Shown in pieces: positions 56,245-64,000 of a stretch of DNA of 64,000 nucleotides. The notes under the pieces were generated by a model. The model had not been told where the DNA came from. It saw only the letters and a program-made list of their open reading frames with translations, and ran no database searches. Source of the DNA: Lumbricus terrestris (Eukaryota; Annelida; Clitellata; Crassiclitellata; Lumbricidae); the NCBI GenBank assembly GCA_949752735.1, contig OX457039.1, positions 24,904,330 through 24,968,329 of the forward strand, read 5' to 3'. Position numbers and translations under genes: made by a program. How positions within the stretch are numbered: the first letter of the stretch is position 1; each line of letters opens with the position of its first letter.

Positions 56245-56308
56245 TATATTTCATCATCATCATCATAGATCAGTGTAGGCTACTATACTTATACTATACT
56301 TATAAACT

Positions 56309-56346
56309 GTGGGGCAAGTTGTAACATATGGTACAACTTACCCCAC
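56309..56346. repeat. Subterminal palindrome, right
   Basis: GTGGGGCAAGTTGTAACAT-AT-GGTACAACTTACCCCAC, a 38-bp near-perfect dyad with the TTGTAAC core shared with the left palindrome. Another half site, GGGGTAGGTTGTAACATC, follows directly. Confidence 0.85.
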
Positions 56347-56551
56347 AAGGGGTAGGTTGTAACATCTCAGTTACCTTACTTTTTTCGCAATTTATTCTTA
56401 TATGTTTAACTCGGTCACGTAACAAGTATAATGACTATAATAAGCAATAAATAGACTTTCGTTTGCAATATTATTTGTTTCTTTATCTCTTTTTGTTTTC
56501 ACACAACCAGATAAAATGTCGAAATTGTTACTTCCAACCCCGTTCTCCCCC

Positions 56552-57233
56552 TACAGATAGTGGTCAATTAAAAACCACTAACTGATTAGGCCTAAGATCC
56601 CATGGCAATACACTTATGATTCATATATATTCCTTAATTTAAACAAATTAAACTTCAACTGGTGGGGTCCCTAAGTGGTGGGGGCCCATGGGCTGGAGCC
56701 CGTGTAGCCCATGCTCAAATCCGGCCCTGAACTGTAGTAGAAACGGAGAAGAAGAGTTATTGGAACGCATGTGTTTCCAGTGTTCCATGCATGGTGAGCT
56801 GAGAGCGTTCATTCCGACGCTGGATATTATAGTTAACCAGTGGTGGCGCCAGGATTTCAGGTTTGGGGCTGAAGCCCTACGCCTTCCCCCCTCCTAGCGT
56901 CGCAATCGAAACATTTTCCTTGGGGTGCTCAAAACTGCACATATTGAAACTTGAAAGCACCGAAGGCGCGAAGCTGTGACTGACCCCCTGCAGGTCGAAT
57001 TGTATAGAGAATAGTCACTTGAAGTTGTTTTTCCCTCAAGTCGACTTAAACCGACTTGAAACTCAAACAAACCTAGGCTAAGTTTTTCACTTCAAAGTAG
57101 GCCTAATGCCCGTGAGACAAGTAGGCTACAGCATTTAAACCGTTTTTGACTTTAGTTGTGCGTCTACCAAATGAATTAGGCTAGAGGCCTGCCGCATGCA
57201 AGTTCTAACTTTTACTGTTTACCGAGTACGAAG
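56552..57233. other. MITE fragment, otherwise no gene
   Basis: CAGTGGTGGCGCCAGGATTT and GGGGCTGAAGCCCTACG (56838-56883) match the left end of the MITE at 3411-3669; the right end is missing. TAGGCCTA-type sites occur near 57100. Confidence 0.5.
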
Positions 57234-57474
57234 CATAGGCGTAGGAGGCGGGAGCCCCCAAATTTCGGGCAAATGTGCTTTTCGGGCAAAACAGGCATTG
57301 GCGGGAAATAATTTAATTTATTTTCGGGACGGGAGGATTTTTTCGGGCACACAGAGGTAAAACAGCTATATTTTCTGAAGATTTATAGAAACGACTAAAA
57401 AAGTCATCAGATTTTTCGGGCAAAAGGAAAATCTTTGCCCCCCCCCCACTGCCGAAATGTCCCCTACGCCTATG
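57234..57474. mobile_element. hAT-like MITE, TIR CATAGGCGTAGGAGG
   Basis: Ends CATAGGCGTAGGAGG and CCCCTACGCCTATG are flanked by identical GTACGAAG (57226-57233 and 57475-57482). The core is CGACTAAAAAAGTCATCAGA, with CGGGCAAA motifs as in 36448-36736. Confidence 0.93.
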
Positions 57475-57789
57475 GTACGAAGGCTGCGGAATTATTTTGT
57501 TTTATCGAAGTCGGCTTTGCTAAGAGGTCCGAGTCTGGTAGCCAGAGGGTAAGAGTAGCTGTTAATGCGGGTGTCGTTTAAGAAAGTGGAGGATCAGAGG
57601 ATCAGTGTGGGTATCAATTCTTTTGAACAGATCTCTTTGTCAGTTTTGGGTGTAAATCCCGAGGCACGACCAGGGGCTTCTATCCCTATAGATGGCGGGC
57701 GCAGCTTGCGCCCAGTGAAAAATAGGGGGGGGGATCAAAAGACAGTAAAAAATTTACGTCGGTTGGGGGGGAAGGTCGGACATGGAGGG

Positions 57790-58545
57790 CAGTGTTCAAT
57801 CTAGGCATCACTAGGAGGAAGATCCCCCCAGAAAATACTTCCCCTCCATATAAATTTGGACAAAATGGTAGGCCTAATAGTTTTTAGCAAAATGTATACA
57901 CTTTATACACTTTGAGTTTTTAGTTAGGCTACTATCTGCATTTTTGAATTACATGAACTGCTATAAAGGCTATAATATACTATAAAAATTTCCTATTACA
58001 TGATTGTAATTATGTTTTTACTATTTTAATAAATAATACAATCATATTATAATTGAAAAAATAATGTTAATACAAATAATATATGTTGTACAACTAAATG
58101 ACTTCTCCAATGTTATCTTTCAAATTTCAGACAGTCAAATTTGGTCCTTGAACACTTAGTAAAGCAACATCATTATTACGTGGGCTTACAATGTAGGACC
58201 TACATTGTATTTTATTGTATTGCAATGTGCTCTAAAAATTTATGTAACGCCTCTCGAGTGCACACTGATCAGAGGCGCAAAACATGGCTGCCCAATTTTG
58301 GCAGCAATTCCTCCAATGAAACAGTAGAGTAATTTTGCTAAGAGGACAGCTTAAAATGCTGAAATTGCAATGCGGAAATCGCAAAAATTTCTTATGGGGA
58401 TCGAGGGGCACATTCCCTCCCCATACCAGGTCCCTTCTCGGCGCTACACATGCTTCGGCGATCGTCTGCTGGAGGCTCGTTTGTCCCTCTCCAAACAAAC
58501 CTTCATTCCCACACTAGAGGAGGGTATGCGCTAGATTGCATTATA
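57790..58545. mobile_element. Degraded relative of the 310-1789 transposon
   Basis: Left end CAGTGTTCAATCTAGGCATC. The interior has TTTGGACAAAATGGTAGG, TTGAATTACATGAACTGC, GAGGACAGCTTAAAATGCTG, then GAGGGGCACATTCCCTCCCC and CTCGGCGCTAC, all in the order of the first copy. The right end has decayed to CTAGATTGCATT, and only one tandem unit is present. Confidence 0.7.
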
Positions 58546-58903
58546 TTGCATACATAGAGGAAGGCCGGTCCAGAAAAGGGGGGAGAAAATGGATTGCGCC
58601 CGGTTGCTTAGGGGGGATAGAAGCCCCTGGGCACGACAACCAAAGCCCCTTATCCAAGTTTATCTACAGTTTGACCTCCCCTGATTCTGTACTGGCAGCG
58701 TGCAAAATGAACAAAATGGAGCCTGGATTATAGCAGACTTGGTATATAATTACAGTGCTGGTGAGAAAGCAGATCTCCAGATCTCAATGTACTTTGAGAA
58801 ATTAAAAAAAATTGCATTGGTATTCAATTTTTTGCAGTTGTGATCATTTGCTCTTCAGCTGGATTCCACTCAGGTAGACCATAATCGATAGGCCTGCTGT
58901 TTA
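58546..58903. other. No gene seen
   Basis: Low-complexity GGGGGGATAGAAGCCCC-like stretch near 58610, otherwise unrecognised. Confidence 0.4.
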
Positions 58904-59200
58904 CATGGGCGCCCGCAGGACGGTTGAGAGCCATGCAATGGGCATTGTTAAAGTTTTAAGAAAGAGCTTGAACATGCAAGGTAGAAAGTTATATGCCTAC
59001 TGTAAGAGCATGTTTATTTCTATAGAGATCTCTAAACGTACATTTCTGACTTTCACTGTCTGTATCATTCGTATCATTGGTGCATTCAACTGCATTGATG
59101 CAAAGAAATTTGTTAAAACCCCAAAAGTAGTAGTTAAAAACATAAGTGCCAATTTTCCAGGGGGCAAGTGCCCCTTGCCCTATGTGCGGACGCCCATGCT
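58904..59200. mobile_element. Probable MITE with CATGGGCGCCCGC ends
   Basis: CATGGGCGCCCGCAGG at the left and TGCGGACGCCCATG at the right are inverted. GGGGGCAAGTGCCCCTTGCC near the right end matches 15998-16253. No exact 8-bp flank duplication is found. Confidence 0.55.
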
Positions 59201-59837
59201 GTCGTCTATAACATCTTCTTTATGCAAATAATCAAACAATGACTACTTAAAGTTTCTTCACAAAAATATTAAAGACTTTTTTCATGTTTGAAGTACTTTG
59301 TTACAAAACCCAACAGAAAATTGCTGGTAAACTGAAATTTCGGCAGATGAAGTTGAAAGATTCATATCTTTCTATACGTTCAAATAAATTTTTGACATGA
59401 TATTTTGGAATCATATTCTTGGTTCAATTCTTTAAATATTGGGAAAATTTAGAATGATTAATAATCTAGCATTGGAAATATATCAAAAGCAGTTTGCCTT
59501 ACTTTTTTGAACCACGGTGTATATAATCTTTAATGCGATCACTTGCATGAAAACTATAGTCCGATACGAAAGTTTCAAAAATCAAATGACAGTAATGTAG
59601 ACAAAGTGAAATAATATTATGTGGAGCAAATCTTTTTATCTTTGCTACAGAACATACGAAGTCGTTCTAACAACGATGGACAGAAAACCGCAGCCCTACG
59701 CCATCTGTGGAAGAGCGTTAGATTCATAGACTCAATAAGACACTTAATTGTCCCCAGCGATAACCTGTCCCACTCCCACACAACCCTGGTGAGACACTTC
59801 TCCCTATAAATAGCTATAACGACTGTTTGAGGAGAAT
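59201..59837. other. No gene; possible mariner end
   Basis: TACTTTTTTGAACCACGGTG followed by TA at 59498-59520 resembles the right end of mariner-type TIRs seen at 24940-24955, but no left partner was found. Confidence 0.35.
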
Positions 59838-59873
59838 TTATATATATTATATATATATATATATATATAATAT
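59838..59873. repeat. (TA)n microsatellite
   Basis: TATATATA runs with a single TTATA interruption. Confidence 0.9.
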
Positions 59874-60019
59874 GTATAGAGTCAGCTGTTGAGCCGAGGT
59901 TCAATTGCAGACAGTTGCGTAGATATACATAGGCCTACATGTTGAGAGTAGATGTTGAAAGAGACGGTCAATTGTAAACTGATCGACCTACATAAAAGTG
60001 AAGACCGTGATATCTGAGA

Positions 60020-60090
60020 GAGTGACAGACAGACAGACAGACAGATAGACAGAGTCAGAGACCGACAGACAGACAGACGAAAGTGCCAGA
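60020..60090. repeat. (CAGA)n microsatellite
   Basis: CAGACAGA blocks at 60027-60050 and 60064-60078. Confidence 0.85.
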
Positions 60091-60704
60091 TAGAAATAGA
60101 GAGACACTGGAACGCGTCCTACAGTAGGAGGAGACAATGAGACAGACTGACAAGTATAGCAGGTCGCCGTTTCCATGGGGATCTGAGGGCCTTTATAAGC
60201 CTATGTCTAATCGACGTAGAGAGCTGCAGAGGAGGACATCTGTAGGCTATGCATGACCGCTGTCTTAAGCCACCTGGACGCCTCTCCTCGCTCAAGCTCC
60301 TCTTCGCCGCAATTGACAGCGGCACGTGCTGCAGACGACGGCAGCGGTGTCGGTGTCGGCGTCGATGGCGTCGGTCGGGTATTAGAGTTAAGTTGGTGTC
60401 GACAGATTGAAAACGTAGAGCGTCGTAGTATTGTTAGAGATATGATTGATGATAAGATCCTCCTCCTCCTCCCCCCTTGATCCCACCACTAATCGCCTCT
60501 CGTACATGTTGCCTATCGTTGCCTGTCGATGCCTGTCGCCTCTACGATAGATTCCTAATCTCTGCTGCTCGACGCCTCTCACAGCAACGATGTCAGCGGT
60601 AATTATTTCGGGCATCTGCTGCTGGCGCATTGTCTCTTTCGAATGGAGATTTCGGCTTTTTATAACAGTTGTGTGATGGGCATGCGAATGACTTAGTGCC
60701 TATA
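60091..60704. other. No gene seen
   Basis: Moderately GC-rich sequence with GTCGGTGTCGGCGTCG repeats near 60347. Short frames resemble no family. Confidence 0.4.
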
Positions 60705-60893
60705 TACAGGGTGAGCCAGCATAAATGCACCGACTATGAATGTGTAGGTCTATAACTCAGTCACTTAGAAAAAATTATTTATAGGCCTACTTATTAAAGC
60801 GTCAAATTAAAGATATCGCACTCTAGTATTAGCCTTGAAAAATTCGAACTGGTGCTACCTTGCAGTTTTATAACATGTTTGTACAGGGGCGGA

Positions 60894-61188
60894 TACAGAA
60901 ATTTTCGAAGTGGGGCCAAAATTTACTGGAAATTTTGTTGATATTTCGGCCGAAAAACTGATGACTGTTTTAATCGTTTGGTCCAACTTGCTTTGAAATA
61001 TATACCATTTTCCCTGCCATAAAACCTGATGACCTTTTTAAAGTCATTTACCCGCATTTTGTCTGGAAAATATACCAATAAAACCTACTGTTCAAATCTG
61101 GTTGAAATCTAATGAGGGGGTCACGTTCCATTGACTTTCTAAATGGGGAGACCATGGCCGGATTTCCTCTGGCCTGGATCCGCCCCTG
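60894..61188. mobile_element. hAT-like MITE, TIR CAGGGGCGGATACAG, nested
   Basis: Ends CAGGGGCGGATACAG and CTGGATCCGCCCCTG. The flanks TGTTTGTA and TGTTTGGA differ at one base of eight. The interior has CTGATGACCTTTTTAAAGTC and a second GATGACTGTTTTAATC, variants of the shared core. Confidence 0.85.
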
Positions 61189-61249
61189 TGTTTGGATCAG
61201 CCCTAGTTAGGCCTACCACATTTTTGTTATTATTGAATATTGACGCAAT

Positions 61250-61415
61250 AATGGCGCCGTTTACAGACGATGATCGGGTTTGGATCAGAAATTTTCGAAA
61301 CTCATAAAGGATTTAATTCAATTTACATTAGTAAAGAATTTCCTAAAAGAGGTTGGAATAAAATAGGTTACACTGGATCACTTGACACGAAAAATTGATG
61401 AAGCATGAACTTCGA
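61250..61415 (+). pseudogene. IS630/mariner transposase N-terminal relic
   Basis: MAPFTDDDRVWIRNFRN in one frame, then after a frameshift HKGFNSIYISKEFPKRGWNK and TGSLDTKN. This is the HTH that opens such transposases (FTDEDR...KEFP..GWN...TGS.DRK). The rest of the gene is absent. Confidence 0.7.
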
Positions 61416-61727
61416 GTCGTAAGCCACCCAAATTTTTGTGCATATGCTCATGTTAACAAAAGACGATATGTGGATTTCGCGAGGAAATAGCGCCCTATTG
61501 CGTCATTATTAAGTATTAACAAGAAAATATGATAGCCTAGCTATATACGGTTGATCCAAACATTTGATTAAACTTCAAAGTAGGCCTATTAAAAAGTTCG
61601 CATTCTTCAAGGCTAATACTAGAAGTGATATAATCTTTAATTTTACGCATTAAGTGTAAATGCATTGCAAAGATTGGCTGAGTTATACACATTCAAAGTC
61701 GGTGCATTTATGCTGGCCCACCCTGTA

Positions 61728-62164
61728 GATATATTATAGGTCGATGGAAGCAGACAACACCCACATAATAATAATTAACATCATCATCAGTGAATGTATG
61801 GCAACACAGAAACAGTCTTGACGTCTGCAACGACCACACAGTTCACCTGCAGACGCTATCAGTTTTCAGAGTTTGAGAATTATTGAAACTAGAAATTCTA
61901 AGATTTTTTGCAATTTAACCAAATCTACTATCGTAGGCATCACGTTTATAGTCGCAAATGGGTCTAAGAAATTTAGGAAACTGTTGACTATGTGGACTCA
62001 TTAGGCCTATCTCTCACTCACTTAACCGATTTTGACACCACCCATCTTGTCACGAAGAATAACATGCAACTGATAGATAACCTACATAGAATATTATATA
62101 TTAAATGTGAATCCAAACACATGGATGTCTCACCGCTCACAAACACCCAATGCAATATACGACA
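61728..62164. other. No gene seen
   Basis: Unique-looking sequence. A 120-codon frame from 61992 has no recognised similarity and crosses into the next transposon. Confidence 0.4.
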
Positions 62165-62394
62165 GCAAGAATTAGGGTTGCCAACCGTCCAGATTTTGTC
62201 TGGATCGTACAGAAATAGCAATCGGTGTACAGAAAAGGTCGGAGGGTCGTTCTGGACAATGCAATGTCCAGAAAAAATAAAAATACGGAAAAATTCGAAA
62301 GTTGCAACCTTCAACAAAGACATCAACCTTACTAAGTTAGACTTAGGCCTATAGTATCTGGAATGGCCTCCCACTAACCTTGCGACTTATGCCT

Positions 62395-62520
62395 AGGCTA
62401 AATTCCTCTGCATTTTTAAGTATCTAAAATCCAATTTCTTTAGCTGTGGCTGGGCTGGGAGCGCCTCTGAGTAGGTTTCTTGAAGGGGCGCTATATAAAT
62501 CCTCGAAACGAATGAATGAA
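62395..62520 (+). mobile_element. LINE 3'-tail fragment
   Basis: GGCTGGGAGCGCCTCTGAGT, then TTGAAGGGGCGCTATATAAA and a GAATGAAT tail, the CR1/L2-like ending seen elsewhere in the window. Confidence 0.5.
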
Positions 62521-62887
62521 TATAGTATTTATTAATAAAAATTCTAAGAGTCTAAGATTTACAAATTGTTTCAAGAAATGTGCAGTCAATGTCTATACAC
62601 GAGCATTAGATAGCTATATCTATAGTCTATACTAAACTGTATTGAATCCGTGGTTCAATTTTGAAAATAATGTTCTAATCTTCTAGAAAAAATAGAGAAA
62701 TAGCAATCGGTGTACAGAAAAGGTCGGAGGGTCGTTCTGGACAATGCAATGTCCTTAAGTCTTGATTAAATGTTTTCGTCCAGCAGTTTGTCAGAACTCA
62801 TTGGTACATGTGGAATACGGATTGCTTAAATTATGTTGGGGGCAGAAATGTTTGCTCAAAGCAAGCAAAAGTGAACAGAAGCATAGC

Positions 62888-63200
62888 CAGTAGCGGCGCC
62901 AGAGGGGAGCTGGGGCTAAGCCCCTAAAAAAGGCCATCCGGTTTTTTACATATAAAAATGAAATATTTCCACAATAAGCCCCCCTAAAAATGAAGTAGGC
63001 CTACATCCATGAGATTCCGACCAAATGACTAAAAAAGTCGTCAGAAATTTGGGCGGATGAAAATGGAAAATGTCCATGAAATTTCGACCGAATGACTAAA
63101 AAAGGTCACCAGAAATTTTGGCGGATGAAAATGGAAAATTTCCTCCACAAGGAGTCAGCCCCCTCCCCAAAAAAGCCTGAAATTCCTGGCTACGCCACTG
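62888..63200. mobile_element. MITE with CAGTRGCGGCGCCAG/CTGGCTACGCCACTG ends, nested
   Basis: Left CAGTAGCGGCGCCAG, right CTGGCTACGCCACTG. Two tandem cores, AATGACTAAAAAAGTCGTCA and AATGACTAAAAAAGGTCACC, each followed by GGCGGATGAAAATGGAAAAT. The two ends belong to different TIR subtypes, and the flanks show no duplication. Confidence 0.75.
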
Positions 63201-63359
63201 CTTGTAGTCCCCGCTGCCGCTGGAACCTCTTACCGGGATAGCCTATGGTGCTCCGTCAAAGTGGCCGGATCCTAATCGGTATACAATTTCCAAAAAATTG
63301 AGGGGCTCGCGCCACGTCCAGAAATTTCATAATCCAAAGTTGGCAACCCTAGCAAGAAT

Positions 63360-63840
63360 GGAGGTTCAGAAAGTTAATTAAAAATGGGGGAAAGACGTAT
63401 GATAAAAAAGAAATTCGTTTATGCTACATATGACTCTTGAAGTGAAGTTCCTAGCCTATGCTATTATCTTTTAGTGGAAGTTCGAATGATGAATCGTTAG
63501 ACCAGTTATGAAAAGACCTAATGCGAATTTGCGAGACAGAATAGTCTTAGACTCAAGTAACTCTAACCGTCTAACGTTTCAATACAATAAATAGCATATA
63601 ATTGATAAAGGGCTTATAATGACATCGAATCATATCGAGAAACTTAAGAATTAGCCTTAGGCCTATACTACGGTAGTCTAAGTCTTTTAAATTAAGCTTA
63701 GGGCCTATAGGGCTGCAAAACTGCAATGTGTAAAATAGGCTCAAATGCACAACTCGCACATTTCACATTTAGGCTACCTATTGTATAGGCATACACAAAG
63801 ACACAAGCAATCACACACGCACATAGCCTTCCACGCTACT
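63360..63840. other. No gene seen
   Basis: AT-rich sequence with AGGCCTA palindromes near 63660 and 63705. No supportable feature. Confidence 0.4.
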
Positions 63841-63854
63841 CTCATATCTCTACT

Positions 63855-64000
63855 TTTATGTTTGAGCAGCTCCATTGGCTTCCTCTAACTGCGCGCATTC
63901 AGTTCAAAATTCTCATTTTGGTTTCTAAAGCACAACGGGGTCTTGCTCCAAAATATCTAACCAATGGAATTCGCAGGCCAGTTTCAGCCTCCTCGCATCG
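63855..64000 (+). pseudogene. LINE RT C-terminal fragment at window edge
   Basis: It reads EQLHWLPLTARIQFKILILV, then GLAPKYLTNGIRRPVSASSH up to the last base, the post-catalytic region of CR1/L2-type LINEs. It continues beyond the window. Confidence 0.75.

Larger units (their letters stand above)
50735..56245 (-). mobile_element. Nearly complete two-ORF LINE (Jockey/CR1-like)
   Basis: In minus orientation the 5' end is at about 56245 (CAAGATGGCGGCTGAGTAAC). ORF1 is at 56078-55257, then an 870-bp AT-rich spacer, ORF2 at 54384-51085, a 350-bp 3' UTR and an A-rich tail of AAATA type (50735-50766 read as T on +). It lies within the pogo-like element. Both ORFs are open throughout, so insertion is probably recent. 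No convincing target duplication was found. The clade is uncertain; the ORF1 type and APE-RT order suggest Jockey-superfamily lineages such as CR1, Crack or Daphne. Confidence 0.85.
48879..56551 (+). mobile_element. Pogo-like DNA transposon carrying a nested LINE
   Basis: The perfect 21-bp TIRs begin GGGGGAGAACGGGGTTGGAA (48879-48899) and end with the reverse complement (56531-56551), flanked by TA (48877-48878 and 56552-56553). Palindromes lie inside each end (49284-49316 and 56309-56346). A transposase relic starts at 49394. Without the LINE and the SINE-like piece the element would be about 1.9 kb, with an internally deleted transposase. TA duplication, HTH, CENP-B-like domain and DDE_1 place it in the pogo branch of Tc1/mariner. 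Confidence 0.92.
60707..61725 (+). mobile_element. Mariner/IS630-like element with long TIRs
   Basis: CAGGGTGAGCCAGCATAAAT at the left and ATTTATGCTGGCCCACCCTG at the right are inverted, and the similarity continues about 140 bp inward (GACTATGAATGTGTA, AAATTAAAGATATC, CTAGTATTAGCCTTGAA). TA flanks both ends (60705-60706 and 61726-61727). It contains a transposase N-terminal relic and a nested MITE. Confidence 0.88.
62173..63351. mobile_element. hAT-like element with TAGGGTTGCCAAC ends
   Basis: TAGGGTTGCCAAC and GTTGGCAACCCTA are perfect inverted ends with identical 8-bp flanks GCAAGAAT (62165-62172 and 63352-63359). A roughly 60-bp segment, AGCAATCGGTGTACAGAAAA through CAATGTCC, is present twice (62216-62273 and 62702-62755). 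It contains a LINE tail fragment (62395-62520) and a nested MITE (62888-63200). No transposase is seen. Confidence 0.9.

Noticed and set aside
50430..56275. TAGATCAGTG at 50430-50439 and 56266-56275 as target duplication of the LINE
   Set aside because: The left copy lies about 300 bp from the LINE tail, beyond the SINE-like sequence, so it does not abut the element. It could be chance or mark a different event.
61992..62374. 120-codon frames on both strands as genes
   Set aside because: They cross the boundary of the hAT-like element at 62173 and show no domain or splice signals.

Overview
The window is animal nuclear DNA. It has split genes with GT-AG introns, dense microsatellites, tRNA-derived SINEs, LINE remnants and many cut-and-paste transposons with intact target-site duplications (TSDs). 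A palindromic octamer, TAGGCCTA, and close variants recur throughout. The one recognisable long gene resembles USF3, a bHLH family I know from deuterostomes. I lean towards a marine invertebrate deuterostome such as an echinoderm, but the sequence alone does not prove it.

The main gene lies on the + strand at 31.3-46.4 kb. Four small exons (31310-31370, 32855-32978, 35545-35641, 36854-36937) and one 7.5-kb terminal exon (38905-46400) join in matching phases into 2616 codons including the stop. The small exons encode a bHLH domain and an adjoining coiled coil. The giant exon encodes a Ser/Asn/Pro-rich tail of about 2,500 residues. The third exon ends inside a 45-bp tandem array that copies its own 3' end together with its 5' splice site, giving nine donor-like sites in a row. 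This is the most striking feature of the window. The nearest canonical AATAAA downstream of the stop lies inside a TIR transposon.

The left third (1-31 kb) is transposon-rich. It holds a 1.48-kb TIR element at 310-1789, an orphan Ig-domain exon on the minus strand (3046-3301), a 1.7-kb satellite of a 27-bp unit (5326-7030) and long ACAT/GA/TC microsatellites. A hAT-like element at 12694-14423 carries a LINE fragment, and one at 22980-25696 carries a mariner-like element and a MITE. A three-level nest occupies 25835-27145: a LINE tail, then a hAT-like MITE, then a pogo-like mini-element.

The right part (46.4-64 kb) has a 7.7-kb pogo-like transposon (48879-56551; perfect 21-bp TIRs, TA duplication) with a decayed transposase. 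Into it a nearly complete LINE has inserted on the minus strand (about 50735-56245; ORF1 55257-56078, ORF2 endonuclease plus reverse transcriptase 51085-54384). Further right are several MITEs with 8-bp TSDs, a long-TIR mariner-like element (60707-61725) and a hAT-like element (62173-63351).

Several MITEs with different termini share one internal core, and two pogo-like elements share both a terminal motif and a palindromic subterminal layout. Apart from the USF3-like gene and the Ig exon I see no host coding sequence I can defend.
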